From Arenicola marina (lineage: Eukaryota; Annelida; Polychaeta; Arenicolidae), in the NCBI GenBank assembly GCA_964019135.1, contig OZ025258.1, forward strand, positions 36,366,126 through 36,430,125: DNA of 64,000 nt, written 5' to 3'. The translations under genes were made by a program, and so were the position numbers. Below the pieces are notes generated by a model. It was given only the letters and a program-made list of their open reading frames with translations, made no database searches and was not told the DNA's origin. This document shows positions 45,467-59,500 of this stretch, piece by piece; position 1 is the first letter of the stretch; the number at the start of each line of letters is the position of its first letter.

Positions 45467-46714
45467 CAAAGCCGCCCATTGCAGGTCATGCCACCGTCCC
45501 GCTGATTCCACCGCTGACTCCGGACGCCAACCGATGATATGAACACAACCAATAGCACAGCAGGGATGAGACACAGGGCTAACGGGTAAGATAGTCCTCA
45601 CACCAGTCCAAGTACAAGGTAAAGCAGGTCCTGTCGAAGGGCGAAGGGCAGACCAACAAGAATAGCTTCAGTATAGCACCGCCAGATGGCAGCACCAATA
45701 CGGACTCATTCGCACAGGAATGTTGTCATGAAACTTACAAAGCGTGTTAAACACGGATATATGTATTAACTTAATAATATTAAATAGACGTACATTTTTG
45801 TGTCCCCATTATCCGGACCGATTCCACTTCAGGCTGAGTGACCCCGGGGGTATCCTTCTGGATTAGGATCACTACTCCACTCCCTTCTGGCTCTCTCTGG
45901 CTCTCTCTGGCTCTCCCTCTCTCTCTCACCATCCGGCTCTCTTCACTGTCTTCCCGGCCGCGGCATCTCCCTTCTGGTCGGCCGCCAACAAGGTGTCTAG
46001 GGCTTTATACGCCGTGTTCTCCACCCCCTCCCTCCCTCCCCTGTCGCCCCCCGCTCCCTCTTCACCCCCCCCCCCCCCAACGACCCACCAAGCCACCCAC
46101 TTCACCCCAGAACGCCCAAGAAGCAAGCTGGACGTAGTACTTGTGTGAGTTCACCCGCCGGTTCATTCCCCCGGCCGTTGTGAATGATAATGCTTCCGCG
46201 AGTAGCCATTACAACAATCTCACCCCTTGTTAGGGGGCGCCACCCGGCCTCCTCCTCCCCATTCCTCTCCCCGAGCCCCCCGCGCCCCGCGTCGCCCCCC
46301 CCCCTCCCCCGCCGCCCGTCCCCCCCCCCCCTCTAAGCATCCTCGGGTCGCCCTGTGCGGTGCGAGTTATAGCGCCAGGAATTCCCGTCGGTGAATATAT
46401 TGTGGGCGGCGGGATCGAGGATATCTGGCTGTTTGATTTGTATTCCACGGGGACCAATCACACCGACCTTCCTTACCCCCCCACCCCCCCGCCCCCTCCT
46501 CCGCCGCCCTTCCTCCTTCCCGCCCCATTCCCTCCCTCCCTCCCTGCCTTGTTATCTTCCCAGACCGTTGCCTGCGTACTCTCCTTGCCTTTTCTGGTTA
46601 GCTAAGCATCCATATCAATATATCTCACTTTTTGAGGACAGCGGAATATCTCGTATCTCACTGAGATAGATATGCATCCACATCATTCACCATATATCCC
46701 CTCTGGAAGACAGC
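45467..46714. other. Mixed unique and C-rich DNA
   Basis: No supported gene. CCGCCAGATGGCAGC at 45679-45693 resembles a CTCF motif. Long C runs occur at about 46062-46078 and 46293-46332. CTCTCTCTGG repeats lie near 45890-45925. Confidence 0.5.
45679..45693 (+). promoter_or_regulatory. CTCF-like motif
   Basis: CCGCCAGATGGCAGC fits the core pattern CC-x-C-x-AG-A/G-T-GGCAG. It is a motif match by eye only. Confidence 0.3.
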
Positions 46715-47890
46715 GGAATATCTCATATCTCACCCAGACATATCAGCACTCACATCACCATATCTCACTCAGACACATCAACACTCACACTCACCATATC
46801 TCACCCAGACACACCAACACTCACATCACCATATCTCTCTCAGACACATCAACACTCACATCACCATATCTCACCCAGACACACCAACACTCACATCACC
46901 ATATCTCACTCAGACACACCAACACTCACATCACCATATCGCACCCAGGACACATCAACACTCACATGACCATATCTCACCCAGACACATCAACACTCAC
47001 ATCACCATATCTCACCAGACACACCACACTCACATCACCATATCTCACCAAGACACACCAACACTCACATCACCATATCTCACTCAGACACACCAACACT
47101 TACATCACCATATCTCACCCAGACACACCAGCACTCACATCACCATATCTCACCCAGACATACCAACGCTCACATGACCATATCTCACCCAGACACATCA
47201 ACACTCACATGACCATATCTCACCCAGACACATCAACACTCACATCACCATATCTCACCCAGACAGCATCAACACTCACATCACCATATCTCACCCAGAC
47301 ACATCAACACTCACATAACCATATCTCACCCAGACACATCAACACTCACATCACCATATCTCACCCAGACACATCAACACTCACATCACCATATCTCACC
47401 CAGACACACCAACACTCACATCACCATATCTCACCCAGACACACCAACACTCACATCACCATCTCTCACCCAGACACACCAACACTCACATCACCATATC
47501 TCACCCAGACACACCAACACTCACATCACCATATCTCACCCAGACACACCAACACTCACATCACCATATCTCACCCAGACACACCAACACTCACATCACC
47601 ATATCTCACTCAGACATACCAACACTCACATCACCATATCTCACCCAGACACACCAACACTCACATCACCATATCTCACCCAGACACATCAACACTCACA
47701 TCACCATATCTCACTCAGACACGCCAACACTCACATCACCATATCTCACCCAGACACGCCAACACTCACATCACCATATCTCACCCAGACACATCAACAC
47801 TCGCATCACCATATCTCACTCAGACACGCCAACACTCACATCACCATATCTCACTCAGACACATCAACACACACTTTACCCTCTATCACC
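46715..47890. repeat. 35-bp tandem array (about 33 copies)
   Basis: Unit ATCTCACCCAGACACACCAA then CACTCACATCACCAT, 35 bp. The 447-codon open frame across it (46672-48015) encodes rotating H/T/S-rich peptides and exists because the unit has no stops on the plus strand. Confidence 0.95.
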
Positions 47891-47904
47891 CAGACACATA
47901 CCCC

Positions 47905-48080
47905 CGCCCCCCCCACATGGCTCTGACACCCCAGCCCCGCATGGCTCCCCTACTCCAGCCCCACATGGTTCGGGTACCACCGCCCCACATGGCTCTGCTA
48001 CCCCCTTCCACATAGCTCTGCCCCCCCCCCCTCCCCATCCACATGGCTCTGCCCCCCCCCCCTTTCCACATTGCCCTGTT
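47905..48080. repeat. Short CCACATGGCTCTG repeat (about 6 copies)
   Basis: CACATGGCTCTG blocks separated by C-rich spacers of variable length (units about 25-30 bp). Low complexity and not coding. Confidence 0.8.
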
Positions 48081-48909
48081 ACCCCCGGTATCTCATCCCT
48101 GCTATCCCCGGTATCTCGTGCTCCTTTACAAACATCTCCCTTCCATCTCCGCAAAAGGTCTGGCTCCTTGTAATCCGCTAATAGATTATCTTAGGGCGCC
48201 GCCGATTTCATAAACATGTTCCGTGCTTTAATACGTTTCTCGGAAATTAGATATTTGTGCGCCGACTTTGGCGTCGGCGCCGGGAACGGCACGGGCCACG
48301 GGGCGGGGGGGGGGCGAGGTCTCGAGGGGGGGAAGGGGGAGTGGGGGCCTTGGGCGGCCAGGGAGGGGGTTCTTGGCACCCCACTCACGGTCTTCATTCG
48401 GGCCGCACCCAAATTAAAGACGGTCACTTCGGCAGCCAGGCACGGTCGCTATGCATTGCGCCGGGCAGGTCGGGGCACCTGAGGGTGGTGGCGGGGGCGA
48501 TGGGGCCGTGGAGGGGGGTGGGGGGTAATGGAGGAGAGGGGGCGGGTGATGGTTGATAGTGGCGGAATAAGGGAGAATAAGGGGGTGCGAGAGGGATGTG
48601 GAAGGGCACAGGGGGCTAGTCCTGGAATGACGGGCTGTCTTTTACCGGGGGTCGGGTGGGGCTGGCGCGGGGGGGGGGAGGGGGGGGGGGGCTACTCTCG
48701 ACCACACGGGACGTCGCCTATTTTTACCCCCCTGCCCCCTCCCCCCACCCACCTCCACATCCCCACCGCATTGTGCCCGTCTGGCCACAGATGTGTAGAA
48801 CCCGGCAGCCTGCGCGTCCCGGACGAACAGACAGACGCTTCGTCTGTCACTTGCTGCGCGGGCCTCACAAATATTCGCTGCACAGTGGGTGGTGGGAAGG
48901 GCGGAGTGT

Positions 48910-48940
<31 letters not shown>

Positions 48941-49388
48941 TTAGTTACGGGGAATTGTCGGTCGGGGCTGTTGGTATGAAGCAAAGATCTATTCAGACGC
49001 AGCCAGCAAAAAGAAGGATGGGCTGTGCCAACATTGATTCCTGATCGAGTTTTTTGTGAATTAAAGTTATTCATCTATAACAAAAGTATTTCCATGTCAA
49101 AAACTGATTCTTTTATATGACTAATTAAATATGCTATTTTTATATCTGAAATGAAATTTTGGAAAGCGGGATTTGATTTCTTGATTTCCCGAACAGTGAG
49201 AAGTCAGAAGTGTGAGGGTGCAATAGTCCGTCATTCCAGAGAGTTGAAAAGGTGGCAAGTATCCTACGGAATAACGATGCTCTTGTCAGGGTCAGCTGAC
49301 ATGATATTAAAACATTAATATTAATATTTCGAAACTCTTATTTTTTCGCATTATTATTCGAATTAGATCACCTGTTATATTTCCCCCT
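48081..49388. other. Mixed unique DNA with G runs and (GT)n
   Basis: No supported gene. (GT)n at about 48905-48922 runs into a G run of about 17. AT-rich unique DNA occupies 48970-49385. Open frames in the GC-rich part overlap on both strands. Confidence 0.5.
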
Positions 49389-49510
49389 CATGGGGAAGGG
49401 CGCTCAGAGACGGGGGGGGGGGCGCTCGGGCCTAGGAAGGGGTACTCAGGGACGGAGAAGGGGCACCCAGGGATAGGAAGTGGCGCTCTGGGACGGGGAG
49501 GGGAGGGGAA
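49389..49510 (-). repeat. Inverted arm of the 20-bp GC-rich array (about 4-5 copies)
   Basis: Here the plus strand reads GGGCGCTCAGAGACGGGG, GTACTCAGGGACGG and GGCGCTCTGGGACGGGGAGG, the reverse complement of the main array beginning at about 49566. The two arms face each other across about 55 bp of A/G-rich spacer. Confidence 0.85.
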
Positions 49511-49565
49511 GAGCGGAGAATGGAAAGACGGAGACGGGAGTTTTAGGGGCTTCAATGAATAGTTC

Positions 49566-52012
49566 TTCTCGTCCCTGAGCGCCCCTGGGCGGCCCCCTCC
49601 CCGTCCCTGAGCGCCCCTCCCGGTTCCTGAGTGCCCCCTTCCCGTCCCTCAACGCCCCTGCCCGTTTCTTGGCGCCCCTCTCCGTCCTTGAGCGCCCCTC
49701 TCAGTCCCTGAGCGCCCCTCCCCGTCCCTGAGCGCCCTTCCCCGTCTCTGAGCGCCCACTCCGCCCCTGAGCGCCCATCTCCGTCTCTGAGCGCCCATCT
49801 CCGTCCCTGAGCGCCCGTCTCGTCCCGTCGCTCAGCGCCTCCTCCCCCGCCCCTACCCGTCCCTGAGCGCCCCTCCCCGTCCCTCAGCGCCGCTTCCTGT
49901 CCCTGAGCGCCCCATCTCCTTCCCTGAACGCCCCTCCCCCGTCCCTTAGCACCCCCTCCCCGTCACTGAGCGAGCCTCTCCGTCCCTGAGCGCCCCTCCC
50001 GGTCTCTGAGCGCCCCTCCCCGTCCCTGAGTGCCCCTCCCCGTTCCTGAGCGCCTCCTTCCCGCCCCTACCCGTCCCTTCCCGCCCCTCTCCGTCCCTGA
50101 TCGCCCCCTCCCCGTCCCTGACCGCCCCCTCGCTGTTCCTGAGCGCCCCTCCCCGTCCCTTAGCGCCCCTCCCCGTCCCTGATCGCCCCTCCCGTTCCTG
50201 ATCGCCCCTCCCCGTCCCTGAGCGCCCCCTTCACCGTTCCTTAGGGCCCCTTCCTGTCCCTGATCGCCCCTCCCCGTCCCTGAGCGCCCCCTCCCCGTCC
50301 CTTAGGGCCCCTCCCCGTTTCCTGATCGCCCCTCCCCGTCCCTGAGCGCCCCTCCCCCTCCCTGAGCGCCCCTCCCCGTCCCTGAGCACCCCCGCCGTCC
50401 CTTAGCGCCTTCCGCGTCCCTGGGCGCCCCCTTCCCGTCCCTTAGGGCCCCTCCCCGTTCCTGATCGCCCCTCCCCGTCCCTGAGCGCCCCTCCCCCTCC
50501 CTGAGCGCCCCTCCCCGTCCCTGAGCACCCCCGCCGTCCCTTAGCGCCTTCCGCGTCCCTGGGCGCCCCCTTCCCGTCCCTTAGGGCCCCTCCCCGTTCC
50601 TGAGCGCCCCTTCCTGTCCTTGAGCGCCCCCCGCTGTTCCTGAGCGCCCCTCCCCCGTCCCTTAGCGCCCCTCCCCGTCCCTGATCGCCCCCCCCCGTTC
50701 CTGATCGCCCCTCCCCGTCCCTGATCGCCCCTCCCCGTCTCTGGGCACCCCCTCCCCGTCCCTTAGCGCCCCTTCCCGCCCCCTATCCGTCCCTTCCCGC
50801 CCCTCTCCGTCCCTGAGCGCCCCTTCCTGTCCCTGACCGCCCCCCTCGCTGTTCTTGAGCGCCCCTCCCCTGTCCCTTAGCGCCCCTCCCCGTCCCTGAT
50901 CGCCCCCCCCCCCCGTTCCTGATCGCCCCTCCCCGTCCCTGAGCGCCCCTTCCCCGTCCCTTAGGGCCCCTCCCCGTCCCTGAGCGCCCCCTCCCCGTCC
51001 CTTAGGGCCCCTCCCCGTCCCTGATCGCCCCTCCCCGTCCCTGAGCGCCCCTCCCCCTCCCTGAGCGCCCCTCCCCGTCCCTGAGCACCCCCGCCGTCCC
51101 TTAGCGCCCTCCGCGTCCCTGAGCGCCCCCTACCCGTCCCTGAGGGCCCCTCCCCGTTCCTGATCGCCCCTCCTCGTCCCTTAGCGCCCCTCCCCGTCCC
51201 TGATCGCCCCCCCCCCGTTCCTGATCGCCCCTCCCCGTCCCTTAGCGCTCCTCCCCGTCCCTAATCGCCCCCCCCCCCCGTTCTTGATGGCCCCTCCCCG
51301 TCCCTGATCGCCCCTCCCCGTCCCTGGGCACCCCTCCCCGTCCCTTAGTGCCCTTCCCGCCCCTACTCGTCCCTTCCCGCCCCTCTCCGTCCCTGAGCGC
51401 CCCTTCCTGTCCCTGAGCGCCCTCTCGCTGTTCCTGAGCGCCCCTCCCCGTCCCTGATCGCCCCTCCCCGTCCCTGATTGCCCCTCCCCGTCCCTAATCG
51501 CCCCTCCCCGTCCCTGATCGCCCCTCCCCGTCCCTGAGCGCCCCTCCTCGTCCCTAAGCGCCCCTCCTCTCACTGAGCGCCCCTTGGCATCCCTGAGCGC
51601 CCCCCTCCCGCCCCCCCCCCCTGTCCCTGGCGCCCCTCCCCGTCCCTAATCGCCCCCCCCGTTCCTGATGGCCCCTCTCCGTCCCTGATCGCCCCTCCCC
51701 GTCCCTGGGCACCCCTCCCCGTCCCTTAGTGCCCTTCCCGCCCCTACTCGTCCCTTCCCGCCCCTCTCCGTCCCTGAGCGCCCCTTCCTGTCCCTTCCCG
51801 CCCCCTCGCTGTTCCTGAGCGCCCCTCCCCGTCCCTGATCGCCCCTCCCCGTCCCTGATCGCCCCTCCCCGTCCCTAATCGCCCCTCCCCGTCCCTGATC
51901 GCCCCTCCCCGTCCCTGAGCGCCCCTCCTCGTCCCTAAGCGCCCCTCCCCTCCCTGAGCGCCCCTTGGCATCCCTTGGCGCCCCCCTCCCGCCCCCCCTG
52001 TCCCTGGCGCCC
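49566..52012 (+). repeat. 20-bp GC-rich array (about 120 copies) with higher-order duplications
   Basis: Unit GCCCCTCCCCGTCCCTGAGC, 20 bp, with GATC, GAGC or TTAGC endings and ±1 C. Blocks are duplicated. About 51280-51600 recurs at about 51655-51975 (TGATGGCCCCTC ... CTCGCTGTTCCTGAGCG). A block with CCCCCGCCGTCCCTTAGCGC recurs near 50390, 50527 and 51088. Minus-strand open frames (GRGDQGRG and similar) are compositional. Confidence 0.95.
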
Positions 52013-53507
52013 CGGGTCTCGCCGCGGCCATTTCGTGTCCGGGCGCTGGCCAGTCATGTGAAGCGAGCGGAAGTGGCCGGGCAATATGATTGATCAGGCG
52101 TGATTGTGGAGGCTGATTAAAGGCCCCTGTTATGATTGCCCTAGCATGTCGCCCGTTCCGCCCTGTCGGCGGGTCCAGGAAGTCAGCCCGGCCTCCGCCC
52201 ATTGACAGAGCCCGGCGCACCCGGGGCCTGTCACACCCCCTCCCTCCTCCGTCTCCTGCCACCCCCCCCCGCCAGCCTCACCTCCTCACCCTGGTGAGGT
52301 GGTTGGGGCCCAGGCCTGTCCACGCGATCCAAGCATAGATCAGTAACGCTACATTAGACGTTGGATAAAGAAGCCTCATCTAGGTTCCTCTCCGTAAACC
52401 TGGAGCCTGTCTGACCACCGTCGCCACCACTACACATCCACCTCCCCCTCCCCCATCCCTCACCCCCCACCACCCATCAACCCCCACCCGTTCCCGCCCC
52501 CCCCCCCACTGCCGCATCATAGACCACAAAGCCACATACGTCGCGCATTGCCCCTTTTCTCAAGCCACCACCCAACAACAAGCCCGCCCCCCCCCCTGCG
52601 CCACCCCACTCCCTCGCCCCTCCCCTCTCCCACCTCCCACCCCCCACATGCAGACCACTGCAACCCTCCGGCCATAGAACACCATAGATGTTTGTAGGTG
52701 TGCTTTAAATCAGCCTAGCGCCATTGACACATCGATTGATAGCCGCTATTATCGCTCACTCCCGCCCCATCAATGGCGCGACATGATGGGGTCCCCCTAC
52801 CGGCAGAGTGCGCAGAGCCACGGCAGGGAGCCAGTCAGTCAGGCGGCCACCCAGTCGGGGAACGAGTCAGGGCGTGGATCCCTGCAATGGAAGGATTAAG
52901 AGAATTGTACAACTTAATGGCATTCAGATACATTTAGGCAAGAATAATACTTGAGTAACCTCTAGGCTAATCAAGTTAAATAACACTTAGTTTAAACACT
53001 TGACGATATGTGATACCATTTATACTCCATGTATGCAACGTGTATACAACATTTATCTGGCAGATATGTAACATTTTCACGTTACAATTGTGCAACACGA
53101 ATTTAACATCTCTGTAACATTTCTGTGACGTTAATGTTCCTATAACTAAGGTGACCGAATAAAACTACACAAATCAATCTAGTTGACAATTCTGTACTTG
53201 TTGTTAAATTACATTAAGCTGCAGCTATGACAGTCATCTTATTCATCAGGATCTAGATTCGCTATTGCAAAACTACCATTAGTCCAAAGATTCGTCACTC
53301 GCAGTAGATTCGGCACGAGTCAATCTGAGAACTCTGCTGTGTACATGGCTCTGCTCTGCCAGTACACTCCATGGCTGGAGAAACGTTGTTCAACTGACGG
53401 AGAGAGGACGATAGATTCTTACAACCTGAAGGGCTTGATTACCCGATCAAGGAATCTATCGTTATTGAGTTATTTCTCCGTGACATAATCTACAGTAGGC
53501 TAATAAA
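52013..53507. other. Unique DNA between the 20-bp and 59-bp arrays
   Basis: C-rich and CpG-rich to about 52680, then ordinary AT-richer sequence to 53507. No gene, RNA or mobile element was recognised. Irregular AACATTT and GTAACATTT motifs occur near 53035-53130. Confidence 0.5.
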
Positions 53508-56500
53508 CAGTTCAGTGTATACCACCCTAACCCACACGACCGGTCCCCCACACCCAGTCTCACACACAGTCCAGTGTATACCACCCTAGCCCACACGACC
53601 GGTCCCCCACACCCAGTCTTACAGTCCAGTGTATACCACCCTAGCCCACACGACCGGTCCCCCACACCCAGTCTCACACACAGTCCAGTGTATACCACCC
53701 TAGCCCACACGACCGGTCCCCCACACCCAGTCTCACACACAGTCCAGTGTATACCACCCTAGCCCACACGACCGGTCCCCCACACCCAGTCTCACACACA
53801 GTCCAGTGTATACCACCCTAGCCCACACGACCGGTCCCCCACACCCAGTCTCACACACAGTCCAGTGTATACCACCCTAGCCCACACGACCGGTCCCCCA
53901 CACCCAGTCTCACACACAGTCCAGTGTATACCACCCTAGCCCACACGACCGGTCCCCCACACCCAGTCTCACACACAGTCCAGTGTATGCCACCCTAGTC
54001 CACACGACCGGTCCCCCACACCCAGTCTCACACACAGTCCAGTGTATACCACCCTAGCCAACACGACCGGTCCCCCACACCCAGTCTCACACACAGTCCA
54101 GTGTATACCACCCTAGCCCACACGACCGGTCCCCCACACCCAGTCTCACACACAGTTCAGTGTATACCACCCTAGCCCACACGACCGGTCCCCCACACCC
54201 AGTCTCACACACAGTCCAGTGTATACCACCCTAGCCCACACGACCGGTCCCCCACACCCAGTCTCACACACAGTCCAGTGTATACCACCCTAGCCCACAC
54301 GACCGGTCCCCCACACCCAGTCTCACACACAGTCCAGTGTATACCACCCTAGCCCACACGACCGGTCCCCCACACCCAGTCTCACACACAGTCCAGTGTA
54401 TACCACCCTAGCCCACACGACCGGTCCCCCACACCCAGTCTCACACACAGTCCAGTGTATACCACCCTAGCCCACACGACCGGTCCCCCACACCCAGACT
54501 CACACACAGTCCAGTGTATACCACCCTAGCCCACACGACCGGTCCCCCACACCCAGTCTCACACACAGTCCAGTGTATGCCACCCTAGCCCACACGACCG
54601 GTCCCCCACACCCAGTCTCACAGTCCAGTGTATACCACCCTAGCCCACACGACCGGTCCCCCACACCCAGTCTCACACACAGTCCAGTGTATGCCACCCT
54701 AGCCCACACGACCGGTCCCCCACACCCAGTCTCACACACAGTCCAGTGTATACCACCCTAGTCCACACGACCGGTCCCCCACACCCAGTCTCACACACAG
54801 TCCAGTGTATACCACCCTAACCCACACGACCGGTCCCCCACACCCAGTCTCACACACAGTCCAGTGTATACCACCCTAGCCCACACCACCGGCCCCCCAC
54901 ACCCGTCTCACACACAGTCCAGTGTATACCACCCTAGCCCACACGACCGGCCCCCCACACCCGTCTCACACACAGTCCAGTGTATACCACCCTAGCCCAC
55001 ACGACCGGTCCACCACACCCAGTCTCACAGTCCAGTGTATGCCACCCTAGCCCACACGACCGGTCCCCCACACCCAGTCTCACAGTCCAGTGTATACCAC
55101 CCTAGCCCACACGACCGGTCCACCACACCCAGTCTCACAGTCCAGTGTATACCACCCTAGTCCACACGACCGGTCCCCCACACCCGTCTCACACACAGTC
55201 CAGCGTATACCACCCTAGCCCACACGACCGGTCCACCACACCCAGTCTCACAGTCCAGTGTATACCACCCTAGCCCACACGACCGGTCCCCCACACGCAG
55301 TCTCACACACAGTCCAGTGTATACCACCCTAGCCCACACGACCGGTCCCCCACACCCAGTCTCACACACAGTCCAGTGTATGCCACCCTAGTCCACACGA
55401 CCGGTCCACCACACCCAGTCTCACACACAGTCCAGTGTATACCACCCTAGCCCACACGACCGGTCCCCCACACCCAGTCTCACACACAGTCCAGTGTATG
55501 CCACCCTAGTCCACACGACCGGTCCACCACACCCAGTCTCACACACAGTCCAGTGTATGCCACCCTAGTCCACACGACCGGTCCCCCACACGCAGTCTCA
55601 CACACAGTCCAGTGTATACCACCCTAGCCCACACGACCGGTCCCCCACACCCAGTCTCACACACAGTCCAGTGTATGCCACCCTAGTCCACACGACCGGT
55701 CCCCCACACCCGTCTCACACACAGTCCAGTGTATACCACCCTAGCCCACACGACCGGTCCCCCACACCCAGTCTCACACACAGTCCAGTGTATACCACCC
55801 TAGCCCACACGACCGGTCCCCCACACCCAGTCTCACACACAGTCCAGTGTATACCACCCTAGCCCACACGACCGGTCCCCCACACCCGTCTCACACACAG
55901 TCCAGTGTATACCACCCTAGCCCACACGACCGGTCCCCCACACCCGTCTCACACACAGTCCAGTGTATACCACCCTAGCCCACACGACCGGTCCCCCACA
56001 CCCAGTCTCACACACAGTCCAGTGTATACCACCCTAGCCCACACGACCGGTCCCCCACACCCAGTCTCACACACAGTCCAGTGTATACCACCCTAACCCA
56101 CACGACCGGTCCCCCACACCCAGTCTCACACACAGTCCAGTGTATACCACCTAGCCCACACGACTGGTCCCCCACACCCAGTCTCACACACAGTCCAGTG
56201 TATACCACCCTAGCCCACACGACCGGTCCACCACACCCAGTCGCACAGTCCAGTGTATGCCACCCTAGTCCACACGACCGGTCCCCCACACCCAGTCTCA
56301 CACACAGACCAGTGTATACCACCCTAGCCCACACGACCGGTCCCCCACACCCAGTCTCACACACAGTCCAGTGTATACCACCCAAGCCCACACGACCGGT
56401 CCCCCACACCCAGTCTCACACACAGTCCAGTGTATACCACCCTAGCCCACACGACCGGTCCCCCACACCCAGTCTCACACACAGACCAGTGTATACCACC

Positions 56501-59500
56501 CTAGCCCACACGACCGGTCCCCCACACCCAGTCTCACACACAGACCAGTGTATACCACCCTAGCCAACACGACCGGTCCCCCACACCCGTCTCACACACA
56601 GTCCAGTGTATACCACCCTAGCCCACACGACCGGTCCCCCACACCCAGTCTGACACACAGTCCAGTGTATGCCACCCTAGCCCACACGACCGGTCCCCCA
56701 CACCCAGTCTCACACACAGTCCAGTGTATACCACCCTAGCCCACACGACCGGTCCCCCACACCCAGTCTCACACATAGTCCAGTGTATACCACCCTAGCC
56801 CACACGACCGGTCCCCCACACCCAGTCTCACACACAGTCCAGTGTATACCACCCTAGCCCACACGACCGGTCCCCCACACCCAGTCTCACACACAGTCCA
56901 GTGTATACCACCCTAGCCCACACGACCGGTCCCCCACACCCTGTCTCACACACAGTCCAGTGTATGCCACCCTAGTCCACACGACCGGTCCCCCACACCC
57001 AGTCTCACACACAGTCCAGTGTATACCACCCTAGCCCACACGACCGGTCCCCCACACCCAGTCTCACACACAGTCCAGTGTATACCACCCTAGTCCACAC
57101 GACCGGTCCCCCACACCTAGTCTCACACACAGTCCAGTGTATACCACCCTAGCCCACACGACCGGTCCCCCACACCCAGTCTCACACACAGTCCAGTGTA
57201 TGCCACCCTAGCCCACACGACCGGTCCCCCACACCCAGTCTCACACACAGTCCAGTGTATACCACCCTAGCCCACACGACCGGTCCCCCACACCCTGTCT
57301 CACACACAGTCCAGTGCATGCCACCCTAGCCCACACGACCGGTCCCCCACACCCGTCTCACACACAGTCCAGTGTATACCACCCTAGCCCACACGACCGG
57401 TCCCCCACACCCAGTCTCACACACAGTCCAGTGTATACCACCCTAGCCCACACGACCGGTCCCCCACACCCAGTCTCACACACAGTCCAGTGTATACCAC
57501 CCTAGCCCACACGACCGGTCCCCCACACCCTGTCTCACACACAGTCCAGTGTATGCCACCCTAGCCCACACCACCGGCCCCCCACACCCAGTCTCACACA
57601 CAGTCCAGTGTATACCACCCTAGCCCACACGACCGGTCCCCCACACCCAGTCTCACACACAGTCCAGTGTATACCACCCTAGCCCACACGACCGGTCCCC
57701 CACACCCAGTCTCACACACAGTCCAGTGTATGCCACCCTAGCCCACACGACCGGTCCCCCACACCCAGTCTCACACACAGTCCAGTGTATACCACCCTAG
57801 CCCACACGACCGGTCCCCCACACCCAGTCTCACACACAGTCCAGTGTATACCACCCTAGCCCACACGACCGGTCCCCCACACCCTGTCTCACACACAGTC
57901 CAGTGTATGCCACCCTAGCCCACACCACCGGCCCCCCACACCCGTCTCACACACAGTCCAGTGTATACCACCCTAGCCCACACGACCGGTCCACCACACC
58001 CAGTCTCACAGTCCAGTGTATGCCACCCTAGCCCACACGACCGGTCCCCCACACCCGTCTCACACACAGTCCAGTGTATACCACCCTAGCCCACACGACC
58101 GGTCCCCCACACCCTGTCTCACACACAGTCCAGTGTATGCCACCCTAGCCCACACGACCGGTCCCCCACACCCAGTCTCACACACAGTCCAGTGTATACC
58201 ACCCTAGCCCACACGACCGGTCCCCCACACCCAGTCTCACACACAGTCCAGTGTATACCACCCTAGCCCACACGACCGGTCCCCCACACCCAGTCTCACA
58301 GTCCAGTGTATACCACCCTAGTCCACACGACCGGTCCCCCACACCCAGTCTCACACACAGTCCAGTGTATACCACCCTAGCCCACACGACCGGTCCCCCA
58401 CACCCAGTCTCACACACAGTCCAGTGTATACCACCCTAGCCCACACGACCGGTCCCCCACACCCAGTCTCACACACAGTCCAGTGTATACCACCCTAGCC
58501 CACACGACCGGTCCCCCACACCCTGTCTCACACACAGTCCAGTGTATGCCACCCTAGCCCACACGACCGGTCCCCCACACCCGTCTCACACACAGTCCAG
58601 TGTATACCACCCTAGCCCACACGACCGGTCCCCCACACCCAGTCTCACACACAGTCCAGTGTATACCACCCTAGCCCACACGACCGGTCCCCCACACCCA
58701 GTCTCACACACAGTCCAGTGTATACCACCCTAGCCCACACGACCGGTCCCCCACACCCTGTCTCACACACAGTCCAGTGTATGCCACCCTAGCCCACACC
58801 ACCGGCCCCCCACACCCAGTCTCACACACAGTCCAGTGTATACCACCCTAGCCCACACGACCGGTCCCCCACACCCAGTCTCACACACAGTCCAGTGTAT
58901 ACCACCCTAGCCCACACGACCGGTCCCCCACACCCAGTCTCACACACAGTCCAGTGTATGCCACCCTAGCCCACACGACCGGTCCCCCACACCCAGTCTC
59001 ACACACAGTCCAGTGTATACCACCCTAGCCCACACGACCGGTCCCCCACACCCAGTCTCACACACAGTCCAGTGTATACCACCCTAGCCCACACGACCGG
59101 TCCCCCACACCCTGTCTCACACACAGTCCAGTGTATGCCACCCTAGCCCACACCACCGGCCCCCCACACCCGTCTCACACACAGTCCAGTGTATACCACC
59201 CTAGCCCACACGACCGGTCCACCACACCCAGTCTCACAGTCCAGTGTATGCCACCCTAGCCCACACGACCGGTCCCCCACACCCGTCTCACACACAGTCC
59301 AGTGTATACCACCCTAGCCCACACGACCGGTCCCCCACACCCTGTCTCACACACAGTCCAGTGTATGCCACCCTAGCCCACACGACCGGTCCCCCACACC
59401 CAGTCTCACACACAGTCCAGTGTATACCACCCTAGCCCACACGACCGGTCCCCCACACCCAGTCTCACACACAGTCCAGTGTATACCACCCTAGCCCACA

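Noticed and set aside
44138..45601. Collagen-like glycine-rich frames on the minus strand (up to 487 codons)
   Set aside because: Three frames over the same 11-, 8- and 10-bp repeats give similar strings, and there is no true Gly-X-Y register through the whole. Compositional.
46672..48015. 447-codon histidine/threonine-rich frame
   Set aside because: 35-bp satellite read through rotating frames; no conserved domain.
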